Shown piece after piece: positions 34,307-45,014 of a stretch of 64,000 nucleotides of DNA; position 1 is the first letter of the stretch; each line of letters starts with the position of its first letter. The notes below the pieces were generated by a model, which was not told where the DNA came from, made no database searches, and saw only the letters and a program-made list of their open reading frames with translations. Source of the stretch: Streptomyces justiciae (GTDB lineage Bacteria > Actinomycetota > Actinomycetes > Streptomycetales > Streptomycetaceae). Made by a program: the position numbers and the translations under genes. Where the stretch lies: assembly GCF_015163075.1 (NCBI RefSeq), contig NZ_JADDXU010000005.1, positions 310,001 through 374,000 on the forward strand, given 5' to 3'.

Positions 34307-34531
34307 ATGTCCCAGATGCTCGCTGCGGTCGACGGCAACCTCGGCTCCATCGGCTACGGCCTCGCGGCGATCGGCCCGGGCGTCGGCGTCGGCATCATCT
34401 TCGGTAACGGCACCCAGGCTCTCGCCCGCCAGCCCGAGGCCGCCGGTCTGATCCGCGCCAACCAGATCCTCGGCTTCGCCTTCTGTGAGGCGCTCGCCCT
34501 CATCGGTCTGGTCATGCCGTTCGTCTACTAA
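34307..34531 (+). CDS. atpE: F1Fo ATP synthase subunit c
   Basis: 74 aa hairpin of two TM helices. The polar loop is 'ALARQPEAAGLIR'; the proton-carrying Glu is in 'FAFCEALALIGLV'. There is no sodium-type Gln/Ser-Thr ligand set, so it is proton-driven. The ATG has AAGGAAG 9 nt upstream. Confidence 0.97.
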   Translation: MSQMLAAVDGNLGSIGYGLAAIGPGVGVGIIFGNGTQALARQPEAAGLIRANQILGFAFCEALALIGLVMPFVY

Positions 34532-34571
34532 GACGAACTGACGACCGACCCTTTCGACGAAAGGCACTGAT

Positions 34572-35126
34572 GTGACATCCGCCCTGGTTTTCCTGGCGGC
34601 TGAAGAGGGGCACAAGGAAAACCCCCTCGTTCCGCCGTGGCCGGAAGTTGTCATCGGCCTCATCGCTTTCGTCATCGTCTTCGGCTTCCTCGCCAAGAAG
34701 CTCCTCCCGACCATCAACAAGGTTCTGGAAGAGCGGCGCGAGGCCATCGAGGGCGGTATCGAGAAGGCCGAGGCCGCCCAGACCGAGGCCCAGAGCGTCC
34801 TTGAGCAGTACAAGGCCCAGCTCGCCGAGGCCCGTCACGAGGCCGCGCGTCTGCGCCAGGAGGCGCAGGAGCAGGGCGCCACGCTCATCGCCGAGATGCG
34901 CGCGGAAGGCCAGCGGCAGCGTGAGGAGATCATCGCCGCCGGTCACGCCCAGATCGAGGCCGACCGCAAGGCCGCCTCGTCCGCGCTCCGCCAGGACGTC
35001 GGCAAGCTCGCCACCGACCTGGCCGGCAAGCTCGTCGGTGAGTCCCTCGAGGACCACGCCCGGCAGAGCCGCGTGATCGACCGCTTCCTCGACGAGCTCG
35101 AGGAGAAGGCCGAGGCGGCTCGATGA
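34572..35126 (+). CDS. atpF: F1Fo ATP synthase subunit b
   Basis: 184 aa. One N-terminal TM helix ('EVVIGLIAFVIVFGFLAKKLL') followed by a long charged helix that forms the peripheral stalk linking Fo to F1. The GTG start follows AAAGGCACTGAT. The stop overlaps the atpH ATG (ATGA), so delta is translationally coupled to b. Confidence 0.96.
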   Translation: MTSALVFLAAEEGHKENPLVPPWPEVVIGLIAFVIVFGFLAKKLLPTINKVLEERREAIEGGIEKAEAAQTEAQSVLEQYKAQLAEARHEAARLRQEAQEQGATLIAEMRAEGQRQREEIIAAGHAQIEADRKAASSALRQDVGKLATDLAGKLVGESLEDHARQSRVIDRFLDELEEKAEAAR

Positions 35127-35944
35127 CAGCGCACGGAGCGAGCCGCGAGGCCACAGCTTCGGCACGTGAGCGTCTGGACGCGCTGACGGACAACACGTCC
35201 GTGAACGCCGGCACGCTCGCCGACGAGCTGGCCGCCGTCACCGCGCTGCTCGACCGCGAGGTGTCGCTGCGTCGGGTCCTGACCGACCCGGCGCAGGCCG
35301 GCGAGGCCAAGGCCGAACTGGCCCAGCGCCTCCTCGGCGGCCAGGTCGGCGGCGAGGCCGCGGACCTGGTGTCCGGCATGGTGCGTTCCCGCTGGTCGCA
35401 GTCGCGCGACCTGGTGGACGCCCTGGAGGAGCTGGCGAACCTCGCCGACCTCACCGCCGCGCAGACGGCCGGCGCGCTCGACGACGTGGAGGACGAGCTG
35501 TTCCGGTTCGGCCGGATCGTCTCCTCGAACACCGAGCTGCGGGCCGCGCTCACCGACCGCGCCGCGACCGGTTCGGCCAAGGGCGAGCTGCTGCGCAGCC
35601 TGCTCGGCGGCCGTGCCCACGCGACCACCGAGCGTCTGGTGACGCGTCTTGTGACCGCGCCGCGGGGACGTAGCCTGGAAGCGGGACTGGAGTCCCTGTC
35701 CAAGCTCGCCGCGGACCGTCGCAACCGCCTGGTCGCCGTCGTCACCTCGGCGGTACCGCTGAGCGACACCCAGAAGCAGCGCCTGGGCGCCGCGCTCGGG
35801 AAGCTCTACGGCCACCAGGTCCACCTGAACATCGACGTGGACCCCGAGGTCCTCGGCGGCATCCGGGTGCAGGTCGGCGACGAGGTCATCAACGGCTCCA
35901 TCGCGGACCGCATCGAGGACGCCGGCCGCCGCCTGGCGGGCTGA
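35123..35944 (+). CDS. atpH: F1Fo ATP synthase subunit delta
   Basis: 273 aa, longer than the about 180 aa of E. coli delta, as is normal in Streptomyces. It caps F1 and binds the b stalk. The C-terminal signature is 'RLGAALGKLYGHQVHLNIDVDPEVLGGIRVQVGDEVING'-like (seen at about residues 218-262). ATGA overlap with atpF. Confidence 0.95.
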   Translation: MTAHGASREATASARERLDALTDNTSVNAGTLADELAAVTALLDREVSLRRVLTDPAQAGEAKAELAQRLLGGQVGGEAADLVSGMVRSRWSQSRDLVDALEELANLADLTAAQTAGALDDVEDELFRFGRIVSSNTELRAALTDRAATGSAKGELLRSLLGGRAHATTERLVTRLVTAPRGRSLEAGLESLSKLAADRRNRLVAVVTSAVPLSDTQKQRLGAALGKLYGHQVHLNIDVDPEVLGGIRVQVGDEVINGSIADRIEDAGRRLAG

Positions 35945-36004
35945 GCAGCAACTTCATAGCAGTACGTACTTACGACGGCCCTGGTTGGGCCGTACATGAA
36001 GAAT

Positions 36005-36034
36005 CCTGGGGGTCGCCCCCAGACCCCCAAAGTG
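36005..36034. repeat. G/C-run repeat between atpH and atpA
   Basis: TCCTGGGGGTCGCCCCCAGA plus CCCCCAAAGT, related to the copy in prmC at 27380. GGGGGTCGCCCCC can form a tight stem. It is transcribed within the atp operon. Confidence 0.6.
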
Positions 36035-36070
36035 AAACTTCGGGCCCAACAAGGAGAGCAGGGAACCCAG

Positions 36071-37660
36071 ATGGCGGAGCTCACGATCCGGCCGGAGGAG
36101 ATCCGGGACGCGCTGGAGAACTTCGTCCAGTCGTACAAGCCGGACGCGGCCTCGCGCGAGGAGGTCGGTACGGTCACCCTTGCCGGCGACGGCATCGCGA
36201 AGGTCGAGGGTCTGCCCTCGGCCATGGCCAACGAACTGCTGAAGTTCGAGGACGGCACCCTCGGCCTCGCGCTCAACCTGGAAGAGCGCGAGATCGGCGC
36301 CATCGTCCTCGGTGAGTTCAGCGGCATCGAGGAGGGTCAGCCGGTCACGCGCACCGGTGAGGTCCTGTCCGTGGCCGTCGGCGAGGGCTACCTCGGCCGC
36401 GTCGTCGACCCGCTCGGCAACCCGATCGACGGCCTCGGCGAGATCGAGACGTCCGGTCGTCGTGCCCTTGAGCTGCAGGCCCCCACGGTCATGCAGCGCA
36501 AGTCGGTGCACGAGCCGATGGAGACCGGCTACAAGGCCGTCGACGCGATGACCCCGATCGGCCGTGGCCAGCGTCAGCTGATCATCGGTGACCGTCAGAC
36601 CGGCAAGACCGCCCTGGCCGTCGACACGATCATCAACCAGCGCGACAACTGGCGCTCGGGCGACGTGAACAAGCAGGTCCGCTGCATCTACGTCGCCATC
36701 GGCCAGAAGGGCTCCACCATCGCGTCGGTCCGCCGCGCGCTGGAGGAGAACGGCGCGCTGGAGTACACGACCATCGTCGCCGCCCCCGCGTCCGACCCGG
36801 CCGGCTTCAAGTACCTGGCGCCGTACACCGGTTCGGCCATCGGTCAGCAGTGGATGTACGAGGGCAAGCACGTCCTCATCATCTTCGACGACCTGTCGAA
36901 GCAGGCCGACGCCTACCGCGCCGTGTCGCTGCTGCTGCGCCGCCCGCCGGGCCGTGAGGCCTACCCGGGTGACGTCTTCTACCTGCACTCCCGTCTGCTG
37001 GAGCGCTGCGCCAAGCTCTCCGACGACATGGGTGCCGGCTCGATGACCGGTCTGCCGATCGTCGAGACCAAGGCCAACGACGTCTCGGCGTTCATCCCGA
37101 CCAACGTCATCTCCATCACCGACGGCCAGTGCTTCCTGGAGTCGGACCTCTTCAACGCCGGTCAGCGCCCCGCGCTGAACGTCGGTATCTCCGTCTCCCG
37201 AGTCGGTGGTTCCGCGCAGCACAAGGCGATGAAGCAGGTTTCCGGCCGTCTCCGCGTGGACCTCGCCCAGTTCCGTGAGCTGGAGGCGTTCGCCGCCTTC
37301 GGTTCCGACCTGGACGCCGCGTCGAAGGCGCAGCTGGAGCGCGGTCAGCGCATGGTCGAGCTGCTCAAGCAGGCTCAGTACCAGCCGATGTCCACCGAGG
37401 ACCAGGTCGTCTCCGTCTGGGCCGGCACCACCGGCAAGATGGACGACGTCCCGGTCGCCGACATCCGCCGCTTCGAGAAGGAGCTCCTGGAGTACCTGCA
37501 CCGCAAGGAGCAGGGCCTCATGACCTCCATCCGCGAGGGCGGCAAGCTGTCGGACGACACCCTCACCGCTGTTGCCGACGCGATCGCCGACTTCAAGAAG
37601 CAGTTCGAGACCTCGGACGGCAAGCTTCTCGGCGAGGACGCCCCGGCCGCCGCCAAGTGA
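36071..37660 (+). CDS. atpA: F1Fo ATP synthase subunit alpha
   Basis: 529 aa. The non-catalytic nucleotide-binding subunit of the F1 hexamer. Walker A 'GDRQTGKTALAVD' (about 174), 'ALEYTTIVAAPASDPA' and the arginine-finger region 'ISVSRVGGSAQ' are present. The ATG at 36071 lies 15 nt after AAGGAGAG; the upstream in-frame extension encodes the repeat and is rejected. Confidence 0.97.
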   Translation: MAELTIRPEEIRDALENFVQSYKPDAASREEVGTVTLAGDGIAKVEGLPSAMANELLKFEDGTLGLALNLEEREIGAIVLGEFSGIEEGQPVTRTGEVLSVAVGEGYLGRVVDPLGNPIDGLGEIETSGRRALELQAPTVMQRKSVHEPMETGYKAVDAMTPIGRGQRQLIIGDRQTGKTALAVDTIINQRDNWRSGDVNKQVRCIYVAIGQKGSTIASVRRALEENGALEYTTIVAAPASDPAGFKYLAPYTGSAIGQQWMYEGKHVLIIFDDLSKQADAYRAVSLLLRRPPGREAYPGDVFYLHSRLLERCAKLSDDMGAGSMTGLPIVETKANDVSAFIPTNVISITDGQCFLESDLFNAGQRPALNVGISVSRVGGSAQHKAMKQVSGRLRVDLAQFRELEAFAAFGSDLDAASKAQLERGQRMVELLKQAQYQPMSTEDQVVSVWAGTTGKMDDVPVADIRRFEKELLEYLHRKEQGLMTSIREGGKLSDDTLTAVADAIADFKKQFETSDGKLLGEDAPAAAK

Positions 37661-37681
37661 CGTAAGGAAGGGACCTGACTC

Positions 37682-38599
37682 ATGGGAGCCCAGCTCCGGG
37701 TCTACAAGCGTCGCATCCGATCCGTCACCGCGACCAAGAAGATCACCAAGGCGATGGAGATGATCGCCGCCTCGCGCGTCGTCAAGGCGCAGCGCAAGGT
37801 GGCGGCCTCCACGCCGTACGCGACCGAGCTCACCCGCGCGGTCACGGCGGTCGGTACCGGCTCGAACACGAAGCACCCGCTGACCACGCAGGCCGAGACG
37901 GTCACGCGGTCCGCGGTGCTGCTCCTGACGAGCGACCGTGGTCTCGCCGGTGCCTTCAACTCCAACGCCATCAAGGCCGCGGAGCTGCTCACCGCGCGCC
38001 TCGAGGCCGAGGGCAAGCAGGTCGACACGTACATCGTCGGCCGGCGCGGTCTGGCCCACTACAACTTCCGCGAGCGCAAGGTCGCGGAGTCGTGGTCGGG
38101 CTTCACCGACGAGCCCACCTACGCGGACGCGAAGAAGGTCGCGGGTCCGCTGATCGAGGCCATCGAGAAGGAGACGGCGGACGGCGGCGTGGACGAACTC
38201 CACATCGTCTACACCGAGTTCGTCTCGATGATGACGCAGACGGCGGTCGACTCCCGACTGCTGCCGCTCAGCCTCGAAGAGGTCGCCAAGGAAGCTGCGC
38301 CCAAGGGCGAGATCCTTCCGCTGTACGACTTCGAGCCGTCGGCGGAGGACGTCCTCGACGCCCTGCTGCCGCGCTACGTCGAGAGCCGTATCTACAACGC
38401 GCTGCTCCAGTCGGCTGCCTCCAAGCACGCCGCCACGCGCCGCGCGATGAAGTCGGCCACCGACAACGCAGGAGAGCTCATCACCACGCTCTCCCGACTT
38501 GCCAACGCGGCCCGCCAGGCCGAAATCACCCAGGAAATCAGCGAGATCGTCGGTGGCTCCGCAGCCCTGGCCGACGCGACCGCGGGGAGTGACCGCTAA
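37682..38599 (+). CDS. atpG: F1Fo ATP synthase subunit gamma
   Basis: 305 aa central rotor shaft. N-terminal helix 'RVYKRRIRSVTATKKITKAMEMIAAS'-type block, 'LTSDRGLAGAFNSNAIKAA', and C-terminal 'ATRRAMKSATDNAGELI' helix pair. TAATG overlap with atpD. The family-typical actinobacterial insertion in the middle ('EKETADGGVDELHIVYTEF') is present. Confidence 0.96.
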   Translation: MGAQLRVYKRRIRSVTATKKITKAMEMIAASRVVKAQRKVAASTPYATELTRAVTAVGTGSNTKHPLTTQAETVTRSAVLLLTSDRGLAGAFNSNAIKAAELLTARLEAEGKQVDTYIVGRRGLAHYNFRERKVAESWSGFTDEPTYADAKKVAGPLIEAIEKETADGGVDELHIVYTEFVSMMTQTAVDSRLLPLSLEEVAKEAAPKGEILPLYDFEPSAEDVLDALLPRYVESRIYNALLQSAASKHAATRRAMKSATDNAGELITTLSRLANAARQAEITQEISEIVGGSAALADATAGSDR

Positions 38600-40035
38600 T
38601 GACCACCACTGTTGAGACCGCGACGGCCACGGGCCGCGTCGCCCGGGTCATCGGCCCGGTCGTCGACGTGGAGTTCCCCGTCGACGCGATGCCCGACATC
38701 TACAACGCCCTTCACGTCGACGTGGCCGACCCGGCCAAGGACGGCGAGAAGAAGACGCTGACCCTGGAGGTTGCCCAGCACCTGGGTGACGGCCTGGTCC
38801 GCACCATCTCCATGCAGCCCACCGACGGTCTGGTCCGCCAGGCCCCGGTCACCGACACCGGCGCCTCCATCACGGTCCCGGTCGGCGACTTCACCAAGGG
38901 CAAGGTGTTCAACACCCTCGGTGAGGTGCTGAACGTCGACGAGCAGTACGACGGCGAGCGCTGGGGCATCCACCGCAAGGCCCCGAACTTCGACGAGCTC
39001 GAGTCGAAGACCGAGATGTTCGAGACCGGCGTCAAGGTCATCGACCTTCTCACCCCGTACGTCAAGGGTGGAAAGATCGGTCTGTTCGGCGGTGCCGGCG
39101 TCGGCAAGACGGTGCTCATCCAGGAGATGATCTACCGCGTCGCCAACAACCACGACGGTGTCTCCGTGTTCGCCGGTGTCGGTGAGCGCACCCGTGAGGG
39201 CAACGACCTCATCGAGGAGATGTCGGACTCGGGCGTCATCGACAAGACCGCCCTGGTCTTCGGTCAGATGGACGAGCCCCCGGGCACCCGTCTCCGTGTG
39301 GCCCTGGCCGGTCTGACCATGGCGGAGTACTTCCGCGATGTGCAGAAGCAGGACGTGCTGTTCTTCATCGACAACATCTTCCGCTTCACCCAGGCCGGTT
39401 CCGAGGTGTCGACCCTGCTCGGCCGTATGCCCTCCGCGGTGGGCTACCAGCCGAACCTGGCCGACGAGATGGGTCTCCTCCAGGAGCGCATCACCTCGAC
39501 CCGTGGTCACTCGATCACCTCGATGCAGGCGATCTACGTCCCCGCGGACGACCTGACCGACCCGGCCCCGGCCACCACCTTCGCCCACCTCGACGCGACG
39601 ACGGTTCTGTCCCGTCCGATCTCCGAGAAGGGCATCTACCCGGCCGTGGACCCGCTGGACTCCACGTCCCGCATCCTGGACCCGCGGTACATCGCGCAGG
39701 ACCACTACGACGCCGCCATGCGCGTCAAGACGATCCTGCAGAAGTACAAGGACCTTCAGGACATCATCGCGATCCTCGGTATCGACGAGCTCGGCGAGGA
39801 GGACAAGCTCGTCGTCCACCGTGCCCGTCGCGTGGAGCGCTTCCTGTCCCAGAACACCCACGTCGCCAAGCAGTTCACCGGCGTCGACGGGTCGGACGTC
39901 CCGCTGGACGAGTCGATCGCGGCCTTCAACGCGATCTGCGACGGCGAGTACGACCACTTCCCGGAGCAGGCGTTCTTCATGTGCGGTGGCCTCGAGGACC
40001 TCAAGGCCAACGCCAAGGAGCTCGGCGTCTCCTGA
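38599..40035 (+). CDS. atpD: F1Fo ATP synthase subunit beta
   Basis: 478 aa catalytic subunit. Walker A 'GGAGVGKTVLIQEM' (about 162), catalytic Glu in 'AGVGERTREGNDL', Walker B 'VLFFIDNIFRF', and the torque loop 'LGIDELGEEDKL' in place of the classical DELSEED. The ATG shares one base with the atpG stop. A hairpin follows before atpC. Confidence 0.97.
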   Translation: MTTTVETATATGRVARVIGPVVDVEFPVDAMPDIYNALHVDVADPAKDGEKKTLTLEVAQHLGDGLVRTISMQPTDGLVRQAPVTDTGASITVPVGDFTKGKVFNTLGEVLNVDEQYDGERWGIHRKAPNFDELESKTEMFETGVKVIDLLTPYVKGGKIGLFGGAGVGKTVLIQEMIYRVANNHDGVSVFAGVGERTREGNDLIEEMSDSGVIDKTALVFGQMDEPPGTRLRVALAGLTMAEYFRDVQKQDVLFFIDNIFRFTQAGSEVSTLLGRMPSAVGYQPNLADEMGLLQERITSTRGHSITSMQAIYVPADDLTDPAPATTFAHLDATTVLSRPISEKGIYPAVDPLDSTSRILDPRYIAQDHYDAAMRVKTILQKYKDLQDIIAILGIDELGEEDKLVVHRARRVERFLSQNTHVAKQFTGVDGSDVPLDESIAAFNAICDGEYDHFPEQAFFMCGGLEDLKANAKELGVS

Positions 40036-40050
40036 GCCTCGCGCTCTGAC

Positions 40051-40080
40051 GAGGGGGCGGGGTACGTCCCGCCCCCTCTT
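40051..40080 (+). terminator. Hairpin between atpD and atpC
   Basis: Perfect 11-bp stem GAGGGGGCGGG/CCCGCCCCCTC, 6-nt loop, then TTTC, 15 bp after the atpD stop. It looks like an intrinsic (partial) terminator inside the operon. Confidence 0.75.
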
Positions 40081-40145
40081 TCACGCCCATTAGACTTGTA
40101 ACCAACACCCGGTGACCCCGCCGGGTGGTGACCCGAGGAGCCACC

Positions 40146-40520
40146 TTGGCTGCTGAGCTGCACGTCGCGCTGGTCGCGGCCGACCGAGAGGTCTGGTCCG
40201 GCGAGGCCACCCTGGTCGTCGCGCGCACCACGTCCGGCGACATCGGCGTCATGCCCGGTCACCAGCCGCTGCTCGGTGTGCTGGAGTCGGGCCCGGTGAC
40301 CATCCGTACGAGTGATGGTGGAACGGTCGTCGCCGCGGTGCACGGCGGTTTCATCTCGTTCGCGGACAACAAGCTGTCGCTGCTGGCCGAGATCGCCGAG
40401 CTGTCGGACGAGATCGATGTCCAGCGCGCCGAACGCGAGCTGGAGCGCGCGAAGGCGGAGGGTGACGCCGCCGCCGAGCGTCGCGCGGACGTACGCATCC
40501 GCGCGGCGGCGACGCGCTAG
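40146..40520 (+). CDS. atpC: F1Fo ATP synthase subunit epsilon
   Basis: 124 aa from the TTG at 40146, with GAGGAG 6 nt upstream. An N-terminal beta-sandwich ('GDIGVMPGHQPLLGVLESG', 'AVHGGFISFADNKLSLLAE') and a C-terminal helical pair that can inhibit ATP hydrolysis. It is separated from atpD by 110 bp with a hairpin, so its expression may be lower than that of the F1 core. Confidence 0.95.
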   Translation: MAAELHVALVAADREVWSGEATLVVARTTSGDIGVMPGHQPLLGVLESGPVTIRTSDGGTVVAAVHGGFISFADNKLSLLAEIAELSDEIDVQRAERELERAKAEGDAAAERRADVRIRAAATR

Positions 40521-40545
40521 CCTGCGCGAGACCGTATGACGTCAC

Positions 40546-40590
40546 TCAGCCGCGGCTGGGACCGGAGAAATCCGGCCCCGGTCGCGGCTG
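40546..40590 (+). terminator. Terminator after atpC
   Basis: TCAGCCGCG pairs with CGCGGCTGA, with an inner CCGGA/TCCGG stem around GAAA; an imperfect but long hairpin at the operon end. Confidence 0.75.
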
Positions 40591-40648
40591 AGGCGAATGT
40601 GGATGTTTTTTCCAATCCGTTACCGAGTAGACGAGGAGGTCGGTGTCG

Positions 40649-41095
40649 ATGGTCCTCGCTCTGACTGTGTGCGGAGTCGTGGTCGCCCTGGTAGTGCTGG
40701 GACTGTTCGTCTTCGGCCTGCGCCGCAGACTCATCCAGCGCTCGGGCGGCACCTTCGACTGTTCCCTGCGCTGGGACGTCCCGGAGAAAACCGACACCAG
40801 CGGCAAGGGCTGGAGCTACGGCGTCGCCCGCTACAACGGCGACCGCATCGAGTGGTACCGCGTCTTCTCCTACGCCTACCGCCCGCGCCGCGTCCTGGAG
40901 CGCGCCGCGATCGAGGTCGCCGGCCGCCGACTGCCCGAGGGCGAGGAGGAGCTGGCGCTCCTGTCGGACGCCGTCGTCCTCACCTGCCTGCACCGGGGCA
41001 CGCGCCTGGAGCTCGCCATGAGCGAAGACGCGCTGACCGGTTTTCTCGCGTGGCTTGAGGCAGCCCCGCCCGGTCAGCGCGTCAATGTCGCGTAG
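40649..41095 (+). CDS. DUF2550 family membrane-anchored protein
   Basis: 148 aa. One N-terminal TM helix ('VLALTVCGVVVALVVLGLFVFGL') and a cytoplasmic domain with 'GGTFDCSLRW', 'GWSYGVARYNGDRIEWYRVFS' and 'VVLTCLHRGTRLELAMSEDALTGFLAWLE', the DUF2550 pattern found downstream of atpC in many actinobacteria. The function is not established. The ATG at 40649 has GGAGG at 9 nt; a GTG 6 nt earlier is too close to it. It is convergent with chiC, 11 bp apart. Confidence 0.85.
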   Translation: MVLALTVCGVVVALVVLGLFVFGLRRRLIQRSGGTFDCSLRWDVPEKTDTSGKGWSYGVARYNGDRIEWYRVFSYAYRPRRVLERAAIEVAGRRLPEGEEELALLSDAVVLTCLHRGTRLELAMSEDALTGFLAWLEAAPPGQRVNVA

Positions 41096-41106
41096 TACGG
41101 GTACCG

Positions 41107-42936
<1,830 letters not shown>

Positions 42937-42995
42937 ACCGCGCCTCCTTCTCGGGGATGGGGGCACGACTGAGCCTTCGTACCCACGGTGCCGCG

Positions 42996-43024
42996 AGAAT
43001 AGAAAGGTCTGGACCACGGGTCAA
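42996..43024 (-). promoter_or_regulatory. chiC promoter
   Basis: On the minus strand TTGACC (43024-43019), a 17-bp spacer and TATTCT (43001-42996) form a near-consensus vegetative promoter 60 bp from the chiC start. The spacer and the upstream flank hold the direct repeats. Confidence 0.85.
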
Positions 43025-43037
43025 TAGGTCTGGACCA
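43005..43037 (-). promoter_or_regulatory. Paired 12-bp direct repeats of the chiC promoter
   Basis: TGGTCCAGACCT occurs at 43016-43005 and 43037-43026, 21 bp (two helical turns) apart, one in the -35/-10 spacer and one overlapping the upstream side of -35. Such repeats mediate chitin induction and glucose repression in streptomycete chitinase genes. Each also contains TGGTC-N-AGACC, close to the DasR dre core. Confidence 0.9.
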
Positions 43038-43054
43038 CTCTCGTATGCAACCGC

Positions 43055-43696
43055 TCAGACACCCAACTCCTGCGCGAGGACGGCCGCTTGGACCCGGCTC
43101 CGCAGCCCCAGCTTCCCCAGGAGGCGGCTGACGTGCGTCTTCACCGTCGCCTCCGCCATGTCCAGACGCCCCGCGATGTCCGCGTTGGACAGCCCCTCGC
43201 CCAGGCAGGACAGCACCTCGCGTTCACGGCGGGTGAGGGAGTCCAGGACCGCCGGGTCCGCGCTCGACTGCCGTACGGGCTTCGCCGCGAACTCGGCGAT
43301 CAGCCGCCGGGTGACGGCCGGGGCCACGATGCCCTCGCCGCGGGCCACCGTACGGACGGCCTCGACGAGGTCCCTCGCCTCCGTGTTCTTCAGCAGGAAC
43401 CCGGCCGCGCCCGCCCGCAGCGCCCCGAAGACGTACTCGTCGAGGTCGAAGGTGGTCAGCACGAGGACGTCCGCGAGCCCCTCCTCCGTGACCATCCGGG
43501 TCGCCGACACCCCGTCCAGACGCGGCATCTGCACGTCCATCAGGACGAGATCCGGCCGCAACTCCCTTGCCAGCGCCACCGCCTGCTCCCCGTCGGCGGC
43601 CTCACCGACCACCTCGACGTCGGGCGCGCTGCGCAGGATGAGGACGAGCCCGGCACGGACGGCGGACTGGTCCTCGGCGACGAGCACACGAATCAT
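43055..43696 (-). CDS. chiR: NarL/FixJ-type response regulator ChiR
   Basis: 213 aa. Receiver domain with 'VLVAEDQS', phospho-acceptor Asp about 54 in 'LVLMDVQMPRLDG', and 'FLLKNTEA'. A LuxR-type HTH follows, 'LTRREREVLSCLGEGLSNADIAGRLDMAEATVKTHVSRL' spanning about 150-190. The ATG overlaps the chiS stop (ATGA). Its position directly upstream of chiC matches the ChiS-ChiR pair described for chiC control in S. coelicolor. Confidence 0.92.
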   Translation of the reverse strand: MIRVLVAEDQSAVRAGLVLILRSAPDVEVVGEAADGEQAVALARELRPDLVLMDVQMPRLDGVSATRMVTEEGLADVLVLTTFDLDEYVFGALRAGAAGFLLKNTEARDLVEAVRTVARGEGIVAPAVTRRLIAEFAAKPVRQSSADPAVLDSLTRREREVLSCLGEGLSNADIAGRLDMAEATVKTHVSRLLGKLGLRSRVQAAVLAQELGV

Positions 43697-44862
43697 GCGG
43701 AGTCTCCATCGGTGAGGGGGAGGGCGGCGCGTACGGTCCACAGGGCACCGTCGGGTCCGGCTTCGAACGTGCCGCCCAGCAGCGCGACCCGCTCCCGCAT
43801 GCCGACCAGACCGGCGCCGGAACCGGGGGCGCGCGGGCCGTCCCGGTGGCCGTACGGGCTGGTCACGAGCACGCCGAGGGAGCCGTCGCGGCGGGCGAGG
43901 GCGACGGTGACGCGGCCGGGGCAGGCGTGCTTGAGCGCGTTGGTCAGGGACTCCTGGACGATCCGGTAGGCGGCCAGCTCGACGGGGGCGGGCACGGTCG
44001 TGCCCTGCTCGGCGTCCAGCGTCACGTCGAGGCCGTTGGTGCGGGCGTCCTCGACGAGGGCGGCGAGGCCGTCGAGGGTCGGGACGGCGCTCGGCTCCTC
44101 GTCGCCGTCGCGCAGGATGCCGATCAGCCGGCGCATCTCCGCCAGCCCCTTGACGCTGTTCTCGCGGATGACACCGAGGGCCTCCGCGGAGGTCTTCGGG
44201 TCGTCCAGGGACAGTGCCGCGGTGGAGTGGATCGCGATCGCGGACAGGTGGTTGGCCACCATGTCGTGCAACTCCCTTGCCATCCGGGCGCGTTCGGCGG
44301 TGACGGCCTGGGTGCGGTCCATCTCGGCGAGCAGCGCGGTCTGTTCGGCACGCAGCCGCGCCGCCTCGGCGGCGTCACGGTGGTTGCGGACGATCCAGCC
44401 GGTGGCGGCGGGCCCGTACGCCACGACGCCGACGACCACGCCGATCAGCAGCGCCTCCGGCACCCGCCACACCGCGAACGGCACCAGCGTCGCGACCACC
44501 GTGAGCAGACCGGTGATCCACTGGATGCGGCGGGCGGAGGCGAGCGGGCCGTACAGGACGGCCGCGTAGACGAGGTCGGTGAACATCAGCACCGACGCCA
44601 GGCTGCCCTGGGTCACCACGTCCGCGCAGATCGCGACCGTGCCGGTCAGCAGCGCCGCCCGGGGTGCCGCCCGGCGCAGCAGCTCGCAGCAGGCCAGCAC
44701 GGCGAGCGGCACCAGCACCGGCCAGGGGCCGTCGAAGAGAGTGATGGGGTCACTGGACGGCCGGGTGGCCAGTCCGAAGAGCACCAGCAGCAGGCCGCCG
44801 AGCAGCCCGCCGCCCGCGATGTACGCGTCGAAGCGGTGCGGGCGGGGCGGTCGTACGGCCAT
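43693..44862 (-). CDS. chiS: Sensor histidine kinase ChiS (HisKA_3 type)
   Basis: 389 aa. About five N-terminal TM helices, a coiled segment, then the dimerisation/phospho-acceptor 'RMARELHDMVANHLSAIAIHS' (His about 198) and a HATPase with 'AYRIVQESLTNALKHA' and 'GSGAGLVGMRERVALLGG'. The G1 box is weak ('LGVLVTSPYG' where DNGxG is expected), as noted in findings. The ATG at 44862 lacks a strong ribosome site; an in-frame start at 44925 is possible. Confidence 0.88.
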   Translation of the reverse strand: MAVRPPRPHRFDAYIAGGGLLGGLLLVLFGLATRPSSDPITLFDGPWPVLVPLAVLACCELLRRAAPRAALLTGTVAICADVVTQGSLASVLMFTDLVYAAVLYGPLASARRIQWITGLLTVVATLVPFAVWRVPEALLIGVVVGVVAYGPAATGWIVRNHRDAAEAARLRAEQTALLAEMDRTQAVTAERARMARELHDMVANHLSAIAIHSTAALSLDDPKTSAEALGVIRENSVKGLAEMRRLIGILRDGDEEPSAVPTLDGLAALVEDARTNGLDVTLDAEQGTTVPAPVELAAYRIVQESLTNALKHACPGRVTVALARRDGSLGVLVTSPYGHRDGPRAPGSGAGLVGMRERVALLGGTFEAGPDGALWTVRAALPLTDGDSA

Positions 44863-45014
44863 GTCCCCATGAAACACGGCCGCCGCGCGGCCCGCCTGAT
44901 CCCCGGGGACGGTCCTGGACTGCATCTTTCGATGTACGGCGAGTTCGTCGTCGGCGACGACGAAAGCGGGGGGTCGCGGCCCGAACCTGGGAGACGAGGG
45001 AAGGGAGCGGGTTC

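Noticed and set aside
35954..38428. An 824-codon minus-strand frame opposite atpA-atpG
   Set aside because: Antisense shadow of conserved ATP synthase genes.
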